From positions 1 through 13,105 of the forward strand of contig URTP01000044.1 in assembly GCA_900550835.1 (NCBI GenBank): a DNA stretch of 13,105 bases, read 5' to 3'. The position numbers were made by a program, and so were the translations under genes. Origin of the DNA: an uncultured Collinsella sp. GTDB lineage: Bacteria > Actinomycetota > Coriobacteriia > Coriobacteriales > Coriobacteriaceae. The notes below the pieces were generated by a model. That model was not told the origin of the DNA. It was given only the letters and a program-made list of their open reading frames with translations, and did not search any database. This document shows, piece by piece, positions 1-6,293 of this stretch (positions within the stretch are counted from its first letter, which is position 1; the number at the start of each line of letters is the position of its first letter).

Positions 1-68
1 GACGTGCATCCGCACAGCGACCCCAGCAGTGCCGCCAGCAGGATGCCGGTGATGCAGCGTTTGCGCAT
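1..68 (-). CDS. N-terminus of a putative lipoprotein (partial)
   Basis: Only the first 22 codons are present; the gene continues past the left edge. They read MRKRCITGILLAALLGSLCGC followed by T. This is a typical lipoprotein signal peptide: positively charged start, hydrophobic core, and an LCGC lipobox that would make Cys21 the lipidated residue (Cys at the -2 position is slightly atypical). The ATG at 68-66 is preceded by GAAAGGAG with good spacing. The gap to the stop of the upstream YitT-family gene is only 12 bp, so the two are probably co-transcribed. The mature protein is not visible, so its function cannot be stated. Confidence 0.7.
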   Translation of the reverse strand, partial: MRKRCITGILLAALLGSLCGCT

Positions 69-80
69 ACCCCGCTCCTT

Positions 81-905
81 TCAATCGTCGCCGTAGATGT
101 TTCCAAAGCCGCGGCCAAAAACGTCCTTGGCCTCGGACACGATGACAAATGCCTTTCCGTCCACCGAGCGCACGACCTCGCGCAGCTGCGCGATCTCCGG
201 CCGCTGGACCAGGCAGAGGATGACCTGCATCTCTCTGCCCGACCACGCGCCCTCGCCGTTGAGCAGCGTGACGCCGCGGCCCATCGTGCAGGTGATGGCG
301 CTCTTGATCGCGCCGACGTTGCTGCTGATGATGTAGCACACCTCCGACACACCCGGCCCGTAGAGGACGAGGTTGACGACCTTCGAGCTGATGAACATCT
401 CGATCATGGTGTACATGCAGCTGTCGTATTTCTTGAACAGGAACGCGAACGTCAGCACGACGAGCACGTTCATGCCGAACAGCAGCGTGCCGAAATTTAT
501 GTACGGGTAGCGCCGGCGCAGGATCTTGGCCAGAATGTCCGTGCCGCCGCCGGTCGTGCCGGTGGTATAGATCAGGCCGTAGCCCGCGCCGTTGATGACG
601 CCGCCGTAGACAGCGCCGAGCAGGCGGTTCCACCATGCGTTAACCATGCGGTGGATGGGGCCGGGTTGGCGATCGCGCTCGCGACGACGGCGTGTGGCCT
701 GGCTGCTGTCGGGACCGCCGGCGTTACGTTGGCTTAGTTCTTGGATTCGCGCGAGCTCTTCGGCAGTGTGCGATGCGGGGAACAGGCCGTTCTCGATGCG
801 TCCGCCCTGGGCGTTTGCGGTGCCGCTGCTCGCTATGGCGGGGTCGGCGACGCCATTGCGGCGGGCGATGGCGCGGCGGATGCTATCGAGGGGCGTGATA
901 CTCAA
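81..905 (-). CDS. YitT-family membrane protein (half DUF161 + DUF2179) with atypical N-terminus
   Basis: 274 residues from a TTG start at 905-903, chosen because GAAAGGA lies 6 nt upstream. Residues 94-182 match the second half of the YitT membrane domain: the GGVINGAGYGLIY helix, the conserved GGGTDILAKIL motif (119-129), then two more hydrophobic segments (about 138-157 and 165-182). Residues about 186-266 match the cytosolic DUF2179 domain, ending in the usual FVIVSEAKDVFGRGF. What is odd is residues 1-92. Where the family normally has about three membrane helices, this protein has a hydrophilic, Arg-rich stretch including TRRRRERDR. It is therefore either a truncated/fused gene or a divergent half-size form. 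Family members are mostly uncharacterised integral membrane proteins. A lipoprotein gene follows 12 bp downstream. Confidence 0.8.
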   Translation of the reverse strand: MSITPLDSIRRAIARRNGVADPAIASSGTANAQGGRIENGLFPASHTAEELARIQELSQRNAGGPDSSQATRRRRERDRQPGPIHRMVNAWWNRLLGAVYGGVINGAGYGLIYTTGTTGGGTDILAKILRRRYPYINFGTLLFGMNVLVVLTFAFLFKKYDSCMYTMIEMFISSKVVNLVLYGPGVSEVCYIISSNVGAIKSAITCTMGRGVTLLNGEGAWSGREMQVILCLVQRPEIAQLREVVRSVDGKAFVIVSEAKDVFGRGFGNIYGDD

Positions 906-932
906 GGCGGTTCCTTTCTCTTACTGCGCTCT

Positions 933-938
933 AGTATA
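933..938 (-). promoter_or_regulatory. -10 element for the YitT-family gene
   Basis: On the minus strand TATACT (5 of 6 to consensus) lies 27 nt upstream of the TTG start, placing transcription initiation near 926. No good -35 hexamer is found 16-18 bp upstream; the palindrome at 964-980 sits just beyond that position and could bind an activator. Confidence 0.35.
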
Positions 939-963
939 GTCGCGGTGGTGTCCATTCGTGTTT

Positions 964-980
964 TTGAACAGGTTGTTCAA
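964..980. promoter_or_regulatory. Perfect 17-bp palindrome, candidate operator
   Basis: TTGAACA, three bases, then TGTTCAA: a perfect 7-3-7 inverted repeat in the intergenic region between the divergent YitT-family gene and lctP. Position and symmetry suit a dimeric regulator controlling one or both genes. The regulator is unknown and no second copy was noticed in the window. Confidence 0.4.
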
Positions 981-1050
981 TAATTTCGGCGTGCGGCTGT
1001 AATTTGTCGGTTAACGTGCTGTATCCTGTTGAAGTTTTGTGACCCCCCGA

Positions 1051-1066
1051 TACCGCTTGCGCGGTA
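1051..1066. promoter_or_regulatory. Inverted repeat just before the lctP ribosome binding site
   Basis: TACCGC-TTGC-GCGGTA has perfect 6-bp arms and a 4-nt loop and ends 2 nt before the AAGGAG of lctP. It could be a small leader hairpin affecting translation or an operator; neither can be shown from sequence. Confidence 0.3.
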
Positions 1067-1083
1067 CCAAGGAGTTTTTACCC

Positions 1084-2655
1084 ATGGATATCGCTGCGTT
1101 TTTGCTGGCTCTTGTGCCGATCATCTGGCTTGTCGTGATGCTGCTGTGCTTTAAATGGCCGGCTTGGAAGGCCGCTATGGGCTCGTTCGTCCTTTCGTGC
1201 GTGCTCGCCTTCACATGGTGGCGCCTGCCGGTGATGCAGATTGCCTCGGCCTCGCTCGAGGGCTTTTTGATGGCCCTGTGGCCCATTGTGTTGGTGATTA
1301 TCGCCGCGGTGTTTACGTATAACCTGTGTGTGCGCACGGGCGCCATGGACGTGATTGGCGGCATGATCACCTCCATCAGCAGCGACCGCCGTCTGCTGGC
1401 GCTGCTCGTGGCTTGGTGCTTCGGTGGCTTTATGGAGGGCATGGCCGGTTTTGGCACCGCCGTTGCCATTCCTGCCGGCATGCTTGCGGGCCTGGGTTTT
1501 GAGGCCGTACCCGCCGTGCTCATCTGCCTGCTGGCCAACGGCGTGCCCACGCCCTACGGCTCCATTGGCATTCCCACGGTGTCCGTTGCCGACTTGGTGG
1601 GCCTGGATTCCCTGCACTTGGCGACCGTTCAGCTGGTGCAGCTCGCGCCCTTCTTTGTGGCGATGCCGCTGCTTATCGTGCTGGTTGCGGGCCGTGTCAG
1701 CGATGATCAAGGCAACGTTGCGAGCGTGGGCGAGCGTCTGCACGGCGTGGCGGGCATCGCGCTGCTCTCTGGCGCGTCTTTTGCCGGTGCGGCTCTGGTC
1801 GTCGCTATGTTCGTGGGCCCCGAGCTTGCCGTCGTCGTCGGTTCCATCGTGTCGCTCGCGCTGACCGCGGCACTTGCCATGCGTGCCGAGAAGTCCGGTC
1901 ACCTGGACGCGCGCTTCCACATGAATATCGAGGCCGGCGAGCAGCTCACCGTTAAGTCGGCACTTTCGGCATGGTCGTGCTTCATCCTGATCTTTGTGTT
2001 GTTGCTGGGCACGTCTAACCTGGTGCCCGCCGTGCATGCTGCGCTCGCGCCGTTTGCGAGCCACGTGCAGGTGTATTGCGGCGAGAACCCCGGTACGCTC
2101 ACGTTTTCGTGGGTCAACACGCCGGGCGTCTGGATTTTCCTGGCGACGTTTGTCGGTGGTGCCATTCAGGGTGCGTCGCCGCGCATGATGGGCGAGGTGC
2201 TGGCCGCGACTGTGAAGCAGATGATGCCGACGGTGATCACGATGCTTTCGGTGCTGGGCTGCGCCAAGGTGATGGGCTACGCCGGCATGATCTCGTCGAT
2301 CAGCGCGTTTTGCATTGCGGTCGCCGGTGGGTTGTACCCGATTCTGGCCCCGTGGATCGGCGCGGTCGGTGCGTTCGTGACCGGTTCGGGCACGTCTTCG
2401 GGCATGCTGTTTGGTCCCATTCAGAGCCAGGCTGCCACCGCTCTGGGCGTGAGCGACTACTGGATGGTCGCGCTGAACGCCCTGGGTGTTGCCGCCGGCA
2501 AGATGATCTCGCCGCAGACCCTCGCCATTGGTCTTGCCGCCGTTCACGTGCGCGGCAAAGATGCTGAGCTCCTAGGTGCCATCTTGCCTTACGCAGCCGG
2601 AATGCTGATCCTCATGAGCGCCATCGCCATGCTCGGCCAAGGCCTCCCGCTGTAG
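1084..2655 (+). CDS. lctP: L-lactate permease (LctP/LldP family)
   Basis: 523 residues. The ATG at 1084 is preceded by AAGGAG (1069-1074); an in-frame upstream extension to 1039 has no ribosome binding site and is hydrophilic, so it was not used. The LctP family imports lactate or glycolate by proton symport across the cytoplasmic membrane. The protein is hydrophobic throughout, with many transmembrane helices starting at residue 3. Family signatures are present: FMEGMAGFGTAVAIPAG (116-132), ANGVPTPYGSIGIPT (151-165), FVTGSGTSSGML (431-442) and a conserved GKMISPQTLAIG near 472-483. Length is at the short end of the family's usual range (about 520-560). The gene is followed by a hairpin-rich block and then pckA, so imported lactate could feed the pyruvate/PEP node. 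Glycolate or another 2-hydroxyacid cannot be excluded as substrate. Confidence 0.93.
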   Translation: MDIAAFLLALVPIIWLVVMLLCFKWPAWKAAMGSFVLSCVLAFTWWRLPVMQIASASLEGFLMALWPIVLVIIAAVFTYNLCVRTGAMDVIGGMITSISSDRRLLALLVAWCFGGFMEGMAGFGTAVAIPAGMLAGLGFEAVPAVLICLLANGVPTPYGSIGIPTVSVADLVGLDSLHLATVQLVQLAPFFVAMPLLIVLVAGRVSDDQGNVASVGERLHGVAGIALLSGASFAGAALVVAMFVGPELAVVVGSIVSLALTAALAMRAEKSGHLDARFHMNIEAGEQLTVKSALSAWSCFILIFVLLLGTSNLVPAVHAALAPFASHVQVYCGENPGTLTFSWVNTPGVWIFLATFVGGAIQGASPRMMGEVLAATVKQMMPTVITMLSVLGCAKVMGYAGMISSISAFCIAVAGGLYPILAPWIGAVGAFVTGSGTSSGMLFGPIQSQAATALGVSDYWMVALNALGVAAGKMISPQTLAIGLAAVHVRGKDAELLGAILPYAAGMLILMSAIAMLGQGLPL

Positions 2656-2657
2656 TA

Positions 2658-2794
2658 GGCACTTAGGGACGCTCCTTTTATGCCGGCACTTTGGGAACGT
2701 CCCTAAGTGCCGGCACCCGGGGACACTCCTTGGCTGTTGCCTGTTCAAGAGTGTCCCCAACGATTAGTCGTTTAAAAACGTCCCCAATGACTAG
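2658..2794. repeat. Block of nested inverted and direct repeats downstream of lctP
   Basis: Several repeats overlap. GGCACTTAGGGACG (2658-2671) is the exact reverse complement of 2698-2711. Inside it, 2681-2696 and 2700-2715 form a 16-bp stem with one mismatch and a 3-nt loop, so the two folds compete. GGGGACACTC (2719-2728) pairs with GAGTGTCCCC (2749-2758). TCCCCAACGATTAG (2754-2767) recurs as TCCCCAATGACTAG at 2781-2794, and AACGA/TCGTT (2759-2772) forms another small hairpin. It begins 3 nt after the lctP stop. There is no U-tract after the large stem, so it is not a classical terminator; it resembles a REP-type intergenic repeat cluster. Confidence 0.7.
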
Positions 2795-2821
2795 GCCGCT
2801 TGCCTGCGATTTTTGACCGTT

Positions 2822-2893
2822 GGGCGGGCTTGCCGCCCTTGCCGCAAAAACGTTTTTGCATATCGGGTACAACGGACTTTACGTGAGTAAAGT
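2822..2893. promoter_or_regulatory. Three consecutive palindromes upstream of pckA
   Basis: Three perfect inverted repeats are lined up in 72 bp: GGGCGG/CCGCCC (2822-2838), the 16-bp palindrome GCAAAAACGTTTTTGC (2844-2859), and ACTTTAC/GTAAAGT around GTGA (2876-2893). They lie 40-110 bp before the pckA start, in the expected promoter zone. No convincing -35/-10 pair was found; TACAAC at 2868-2873 is the best -10 candidate. They could be operators for regulators of carbon flow; this is inference. Confidence 0.45.
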
Positions 2894-2933
2894 GCGCGTC
2901 GCGTCCACGTGTCGCGTTTTTAAAGGAGGCCCC

Positions 2934-4604
2934 ATGCCCGGTGTTACCCCTGCAGATGTTTTGTCCAACTTTGGTATTACGCTGGTCGAAGATCCCGCCG
3001 AGAATCAGCCCCGCCTGCTGGTCGATCTACCCGCCGCGGAGCTCGTCGAGCACGCTATCCGCCGCGAAGAAGGCCGCATGGCATCCAACGGCGCGCTGGT
3101 GATCGAGACAGGGGAGCGTACCGGCCGTTCCCCCAATGACCGCTTTATCGTCGACACCCCCGATGTCCACGACAAGATTGCCTGGGGCGCCGTCAACCGC
3201 CCGCTGTCCGTCGAGAGCTATGAGGCCATCAAGGCCGGCATCGTCGACTATCTCAACGAGCGCGACGTGTTCGTTACCCGTGGCATGGCAGGCGCCGACC
3301 GCAACCACACGCGTCGACTGCTCGTTGCCTGCGAGCGTGCCAGCCAGGCGCTCTTCATTAAGCAAATGCTTGCCCGTCCGCTCGCTCGCGAAATTGCGCG
3401 CACCGGTGAGCCGGACTTCTGCGTGCTCGCCGCTCCCGGCTACCAGTGCGATCCTGCCATTAAGGGCCTCAACTCCAGCGCCGCCGTGGTCATCAACTTC
3501 CAGGAACGCGTGATTCTGGTCGCCGGCACCGGCTACTCCGGTGAGATCAAAAAGTCGATCTTCAGCGTCATGAACTACCTGCTGCCCGTCGAGGACGACG
3601 TGCTGCCCATGCACTGCTCGGCCAGCATGGATCCTGTCACGCACGAGACCGCCGTGTTCTTTGGCCTGTCCGGCACCGGCAAGACCACGCTTTCGGCCAA
3701 CCCCACGCGGCTGCTGATCGGCGACGACGAGCACGGTTGGTCCGACATGGGCATCTTCAACATCGAGGGTGGCTGCTACGCCAAATGCGAGGGCCTGGAC
3801 GCGTTCCACGAGCCCGAGATCTTCAACGCCGTCCGCTTTGGTGCCATCTGCGAAAACGTGGTGCTCGATGAGAACCGCAAGCCCAACTACGACGACGTCT
3901 CGATCACGCACAACACGCGCGTGGCCTACCCCGTCGAGCATATCCCCAACGCGTGGACCAAGGGCATGGGCACCACTCCAAGCGTCGTGCTCTTCCTGAC
4001 CTGCGATGCCTTTGGCGTGCTGCCGCCCATCTCGCGCCTGACGGCCGACGCCGCCATGTATCACTTTGTGACGGGCTTTACGGCCAAGATCCCCGGCACC
4101 GAGGTCGGCGTCACCGAGCCCACGCCCACGTTCTCTTCGCTGTTTGGCGAGCCGTTTATGCCACTCGACCCCATGGTCTACGCTAAGATGCTCGGCGAGC
4201 GCATCGCCGACGGTCGCACCCGCGTCTATCTGGTCAACACCGGCTGGATCGGCGGCGGCTACGGCGTGGGCCATCGCATTGAGCTGGCCTACACGCGCGC
4301 CCTAGTCGCGCGCGCCCTCGACGGCACCATCGAGGACAGCGAATTCGTCCACGACGATATCTTTAACGTCGACATTCCCACCACGTGCCACGGTGTACCC
4401 GACGGCATCCTGGTGCCGCGCCAGTACTGGCAGAGCACCGCTCGCTACGACGAGGCGGCGCACAACTTGGCCGTGATGTTCGAGGAGAACTTCGAGAAGA
4501 AGTACTCGCACCTGCCTGAGTCCGTCAAGGCCGCCGGTCCGCACGCTCAAGTACACGCCGACGCCCGTCATCGCGGCCGCGGGCTGCTGGGACTTCGCCA
4601 CTAG
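2934..4604 (+). CDS. pckA: Phosphoenolpyruvate carboxykinase (ATP)
   Basis: 556 residues. The ATG at 2934 follows AAAGGAGG (2922-2929); an in-frame extension back to 2820 lacks a ribosome binding site. The cytosolic enzyme interconverts oxaloacetate + ATP with PEP + CO2 + ADP. In fermenting anaerobes it often runs towards oxaloacetate. Visible family residues: substrate-binding RTGRSPNDRF (62-71), the P-loop GLSGTGKTT (244-252, Lys250), the metal-binding kinase-2 motif LIGDDEHGW (261-269, Asp264/Asp265), and EGGCYAK just after. The residue following TTLSA is Asn256 where many homologues have Asp. Family proteins usually end soon after the AAGP motif; here about 20 further residues (HAQVHADARHRGRG...) follow, a low-complexity tail of unclear meaning. 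A hairpin repeat starts 16 nt after the stop and probably terminates the transcript. Confidence 0.96.
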   Translation: MPGVTPADVLSNFGITLVEDPAENQPRLLVDLPAAELVEHAIRREEGRMASNGALVIETGERTGRSPNDRFIVDTPDVHDKIAWGAVNRPLSVESYEAIKAGIVDYLNERDVFVTRGMAGADRNHTRRLLVACERASQALFIKQMLARPLAREIARTGEPDFCVLAAPGYQCDPAIKGLNSSAAVVINFQERVILVAGTGYSGEIKKSIFSVMNYLLPVEDDVLPMHCSASMDPVTHETAVFFGLSGTGKTTLSANPTRLLIGDDEHGWSDMGIFNIEGGCYAKCEGLDAFHEPEIFNAVRFGAICENVVLDENRKPNYDDVSITHNTRVAYPVEHIPNAWTKGMGTTPSVVLFLTCDAFGVLPPISRLTADAAMYHFVTGFTAKIPGTEVGVTEPTPTFSSLFGEPFMPLDPMVYAKMLGERIADGRTRVYLVNTGWIGGGYGVGHRIELAYTRALVARALDGTIEDSEFVHDDIFNVDIPTTCHGVPDGILVPRQYWQSTARYDEAAHNLAVMFEENFEKKYSHLPESVKAAGPHAQVHADARHRGRGLLGLRH

Positions 4605-4620
4605 CTTCGCTGTGAGTCCA

Positions 4621-4660
4621 TATCCACCACAAAGGGGACAGGCGCCTTTGTGGTGGTTTT
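4621..4660 (+). repeat. Hairpin repeat, copy 1 (probable pckA terminator)
   Basis: Arms CCACCACAAAGG (4624-4635) and CCTTTGTGGTGG (4645-4656) pair perfectly around the 9-nt loop GGACAGGCG, followed by TTTT. This copy is diverged at its outer left end (ATCC instead of AACC), shortening the stem to 12 bp. It sits 16 nt behind pckA. Three other copies lie at 5580, 7160 and 7566. Stem plus T-run suggests it works as an intrinsic terminator. Confidence 0.85.
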
Positions 4661-4687
4661 GCTCGCGTGGATGGCTCGGGTTACAAT
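4659..4687 (+). promoter_or_regulatory. Promoter of the B3/4-domain gene
   Basis: TTGCTC (4659-4664), a 17-bp spacer, and TACAAT (4682-4687, 5 of 6 to consensus). Initiation would fall near 4694, giving a leader of about 138 nt. The -35 hexamer overlaps the terminal T-run of hairpin repeat copy 1. Confidence 0.5.
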
Positions 4688-4693
4688 ACGCCT

Positions 4694-4831
4694 GACATAT
4701 CGTCCCCTTCTCCGGATGGGGACAGCGTAAGCGCTCTTGTGGCGGCACCGTAGGACTTTGAAGGTGGCCGTTGTAAAGGCGCTTTTTGTTTAGGCGCCCT
4801 CACTCGGGCGCGCACAATGAAGGGAGAGCGT
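4694..4831 (+). promoter_or_regulatory. Structured 5' leader, candidate attenuator
   Basis: The leader holds GTCCCC/GGGGAC (4702-4723). It then has a long-range stem AAGCGCT (4729-4735) with GGCGCTT (4778-4784, one G-U pair) that encloses an inner stem CGGCACC/GGTGgCCG and is followed directly by a U-rich run (TTTTTGTTT), as in an intrinsic terminator. GCGCC (4794-4798) can pair either with GGCGC at 4778-4782 or, as GCGCCC, with GGGCGC at 4806-4811 close to the ribosome binding site. Such mutually exclusive pairings suggest attenuation. No known riboswitch class was recognised. Confidence 0.4.
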
Positions 4832-5551
4832 ATGAAGAGCTTTATTGCCGAGGATTCATTCTGGGAACTATTTCCGCAGGCGGCTATCGGCGTTGCGGTC
4901 GTAAAGGGCATGAAGCCCGCGGCTCAGATTCCCCAGGAGGACGTGGATGCGATCGCCGCGCTGCTTGACCGCGCCAACATCGATGCGGAGCGCCACCTGA
5001 CTAGCGATACCATCAGCGAGAACGCGCCGGTCAAGGCATGGCGCGACGCGTACCGGCTGTTCAAGACTAAAAAGGGCGCCCGCTGCTCGATCGAGAACTT
5101 GCTCAAGCGCGTACTTAAGGACAAACCTGTGGGCCACATTACGCCCGCGGTGGACATCTACAACACGGTGTCGCTGACCTACGCGCTGCCCGTGGGAGGC
5201 GAGGATCTGCATGCGATCGAGGGAGACCTTCGCTTGAAGGTGACCGACGGTGGCGATGCGTTCTTGCCTCTTGGCGAGGAAGCGGATGACCCGACGCTGC
5301 CCGGCGAGCTCGCCTACATCGATGATGCGGGCGCCGTGTGCCGCTGCTGGAACTGGCGCGACGGCGTTCGAACGGCCCTGTCCGACGATTCGGCCGACGC
5401 GTTCCTGGCGATTGAGTGCGTGGAGCCCGAGCGGATGGGGGATTGCCAGGCCGCGATCGATCGCTTAGCCGAGCTGCTCGAGCGCTATCTGGGAGCGACG
5501 GTTGTCGTTAAGACGCTTGTGACTCGCGACAATCCCTGCGTGGAGCTGTAG
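4832..5551 (+). CDS. Solo B3/4-domain protein (PheRS beta-subunit editing-domain-like)
   Basis: 239 residues. The start at 4832 is preferred over an in-frame ATG at 4817 because AGGGAG (4821-4826) lies between them. The protein matches the free-standing B3/B4 family (COG3382-like): VKAWRDAYRLFKTKKGARCSIENLLKRV at 67-94, then ITPAVDIYNTVSLTYALPVGGEDLHAIEGDLRL (103-135), and CRCWNWRDGVRTALS (170-184). In phenylalanyl-tRNA synthetase this fold forms the editing site that hydrolyses mischarged Tyr-tRNA(Phe). Solo members may act on tRNA or free aminoacyl species, but their role is not settled. There are no transmembrane or signal segments, so it is cytosolic. It has its own promoter, an unusual structured leader, and hairpin repeat copy 2 begins 28 nt after the stop, so it looks monocistronic. 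Confidence 0.85.
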   Translation: MKSFIAEDSFWELFPQAAIGVAVVKGMKPAAQIPQEDVDAIAALLDRANIDAERHLTSDTISENAPVKAWRDAYRLFKTKKGARCSIENLLKRVLKDKPVGHITPAVDIYNTVSLTYALPVGGEDLHAIEGDLRLKVTDGGDAFLPLGEEADDPTLPGELAYIDDAGAVCRCWNWRDGVRTALSDDSADAFLAIECVEPERMGDCQAAIDRLAELLERYLGATVVVKTLVTRDNPCVEL

Positions 5552-5579
5552 CGGCGCCTGCGGATCATGTTCGCCGGTC

Positions 5580-5618
5580 AAAACCACCACAAAGGTTCCT
5601 ATCCCCTTTGTGGTGGTT
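5580..5618 (+). repeat. Hairpin repeat, copy 2 (probable terminator)
   Basis: AAACCACCACAAAGG (5580-5594) and its exact complement (5604-5618) form a 15-bp perfect stem around TTCCTATCC, followed by further Ts to 5620. The loop is in the opposite orientation to copies 1 and 3 and differs at two positions from the loop of copy 4 (reverse complement GGATAGGAA versus GGACAGGCA). Confidence 0.9.
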
Positions 5619-5653
5619 TTTATGTTGATGGGTTAACAAATGGGGTATTTGGG

Positions 5654-5693
5654 TACGGGTGTCGGCTTATGCGACTAAGATGTTTACCCGTAA
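5654..5693. promoter_or_regulatory. Inverted repeats upstream of the MarR gene, candidate autoregulatory operator
   Basis: TACGGGT (5654-5660) and ACCCGTA (5686-5692) are perfect inverted arms with centres 32 bp apart, about three helical turns. The right arm is also part of the near-palindrome TTACCCGTAA (5684-5693). TAAGAT (5676-5681), between the arms, is a plausible -10. MarR proteins commonly repress their own promoters through such sites. Confidence 0.35.
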
Positions 5694-5724
5694 GCATTAT
5701 GCAAGCGAAAGGCGGTCGTCTCCC

Positions 5725-6174
5725 ATGCAGCAGAACGACGAGACACGTTTCGAGGACTTTGTCGGACTGATCAGCGGGCTCTACAAGGAGATCCAGCGCA
5801 TTAAGACATCCGAGGGCGCAAGGCTGGGCCTCAAGGGCTCCGACGTTATGTGCCTGTACTATCTTGAGCGCAGCAAGGACGGCCTGACTGGTGCTGACCT
5901 GGCTCGCATGGCAGGCGTGACCCGTGCCGCCGTCTCGCGCACGCTCGCGCATCTGGAGGAGGGCGGCTTTGTCGAGGTTGATGACTCGGGCGATGCTGCC
6001 GTCAAGTACCGCGCCCCGGTTCGCCTGACCACGCTGGGTGGCGAGAGCATGAACGAGGCCGACCGCATCATCCACGAAGTGCTCGACACCACCGGCAAGG
6101 CCATGGGCGTGGAGCAGCGCGAGCAGATGTATGCATCGCTGCGCACGATCCTCAACACCCTGCGCGAGATCTAG
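5725..6174 (+). CDS. MarR-family transcriptional regulator
   Basis: 149 residues, the usual MarR size. The ATG at 5725 has AAAGGCGG 9 nt upstream; an in-frame start at 5659 would add a basic tail that is not family-like and lies over the operator-like repeats. The winged-helix core is seen at about 36-106: GLKGSDVMCLYYLE, then LTGADLARMAGVTRAAVSRTLAHLEEGGFVE (54-84), with the recognition helix at about 65-79, and a beta wing at 85-103 (DDSGDAAVKYRAPVRLT). Flanking helices would make the dimer interface. MarR proteins are dimeric repressors released by small ligands. The ligand is unknown; neighbouring DegV and B3/4 genes are candidate targets. No Cys at a redox-sensing N-terminal position was seen (only Cys43). 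Confidence 0.9.
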   Translation: MQQNDETRFEDFVGLISGLYKEIQRIKTSEGARLGLKGSDVMCLYYLERSKDGLTGADLARMAGVTRAAVSRTLAHLEEGGFVEVDDSGDAAVKYRAPVRLTTLGGESMNEADRIIHEVLDTTGKAMGVEQREQMYASLRTILNTLREI

Positions 6175-6293
6175 AGCCGCGCTGGCGCTAGCTTTCAGCC
6201 AAGAACTGCATCGTCCCGTTTGAGCGCGTACGCCGTGCCGGGACATTGCTGTCAAAATTCCCTGCGCGAGACCTGCGCAAGAAAGGATTCGTT

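Noticed and set aside
1004..1027. TTGTCG and TATCCT as the lctP promoter
   Set aside because: The spacer is only 12 bp, too short for a sigma-70-type promoter.
1078..2547. Long minus-strand ORF of 489 codons opposite lctP
   Set aside because: Shadow of lctP: rich in His, Arg, Gly and Gln, no ribosome binding site, no family resemblance, while the plus strand encodes a complete permease.
3027..4274. Minus-strand ORF of 415 codons opposite pckA
   Set aside because: Mirror-frame ORF caused by high G+C codon use in pckA; its composition is not protein-like and the pckA frame is certain.
4544..4660. Frameshift at the end of pckA
   Set aside because: The two alternative frames were read: one runs on through the hairpin repeat, the other gives Arg/Ser-rich sequence. 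Neither resembles a family C-terminus, so a frameshift cannot be supported.
4736..4755. T-box riboswitch core in the leader of the B3/4-domain gene
   Set aside because: GGCGGCACCG differs from the T-box consensus at the UGG that contacts the tRNA end, and no specifier loop was recognised; kept only as a remark.
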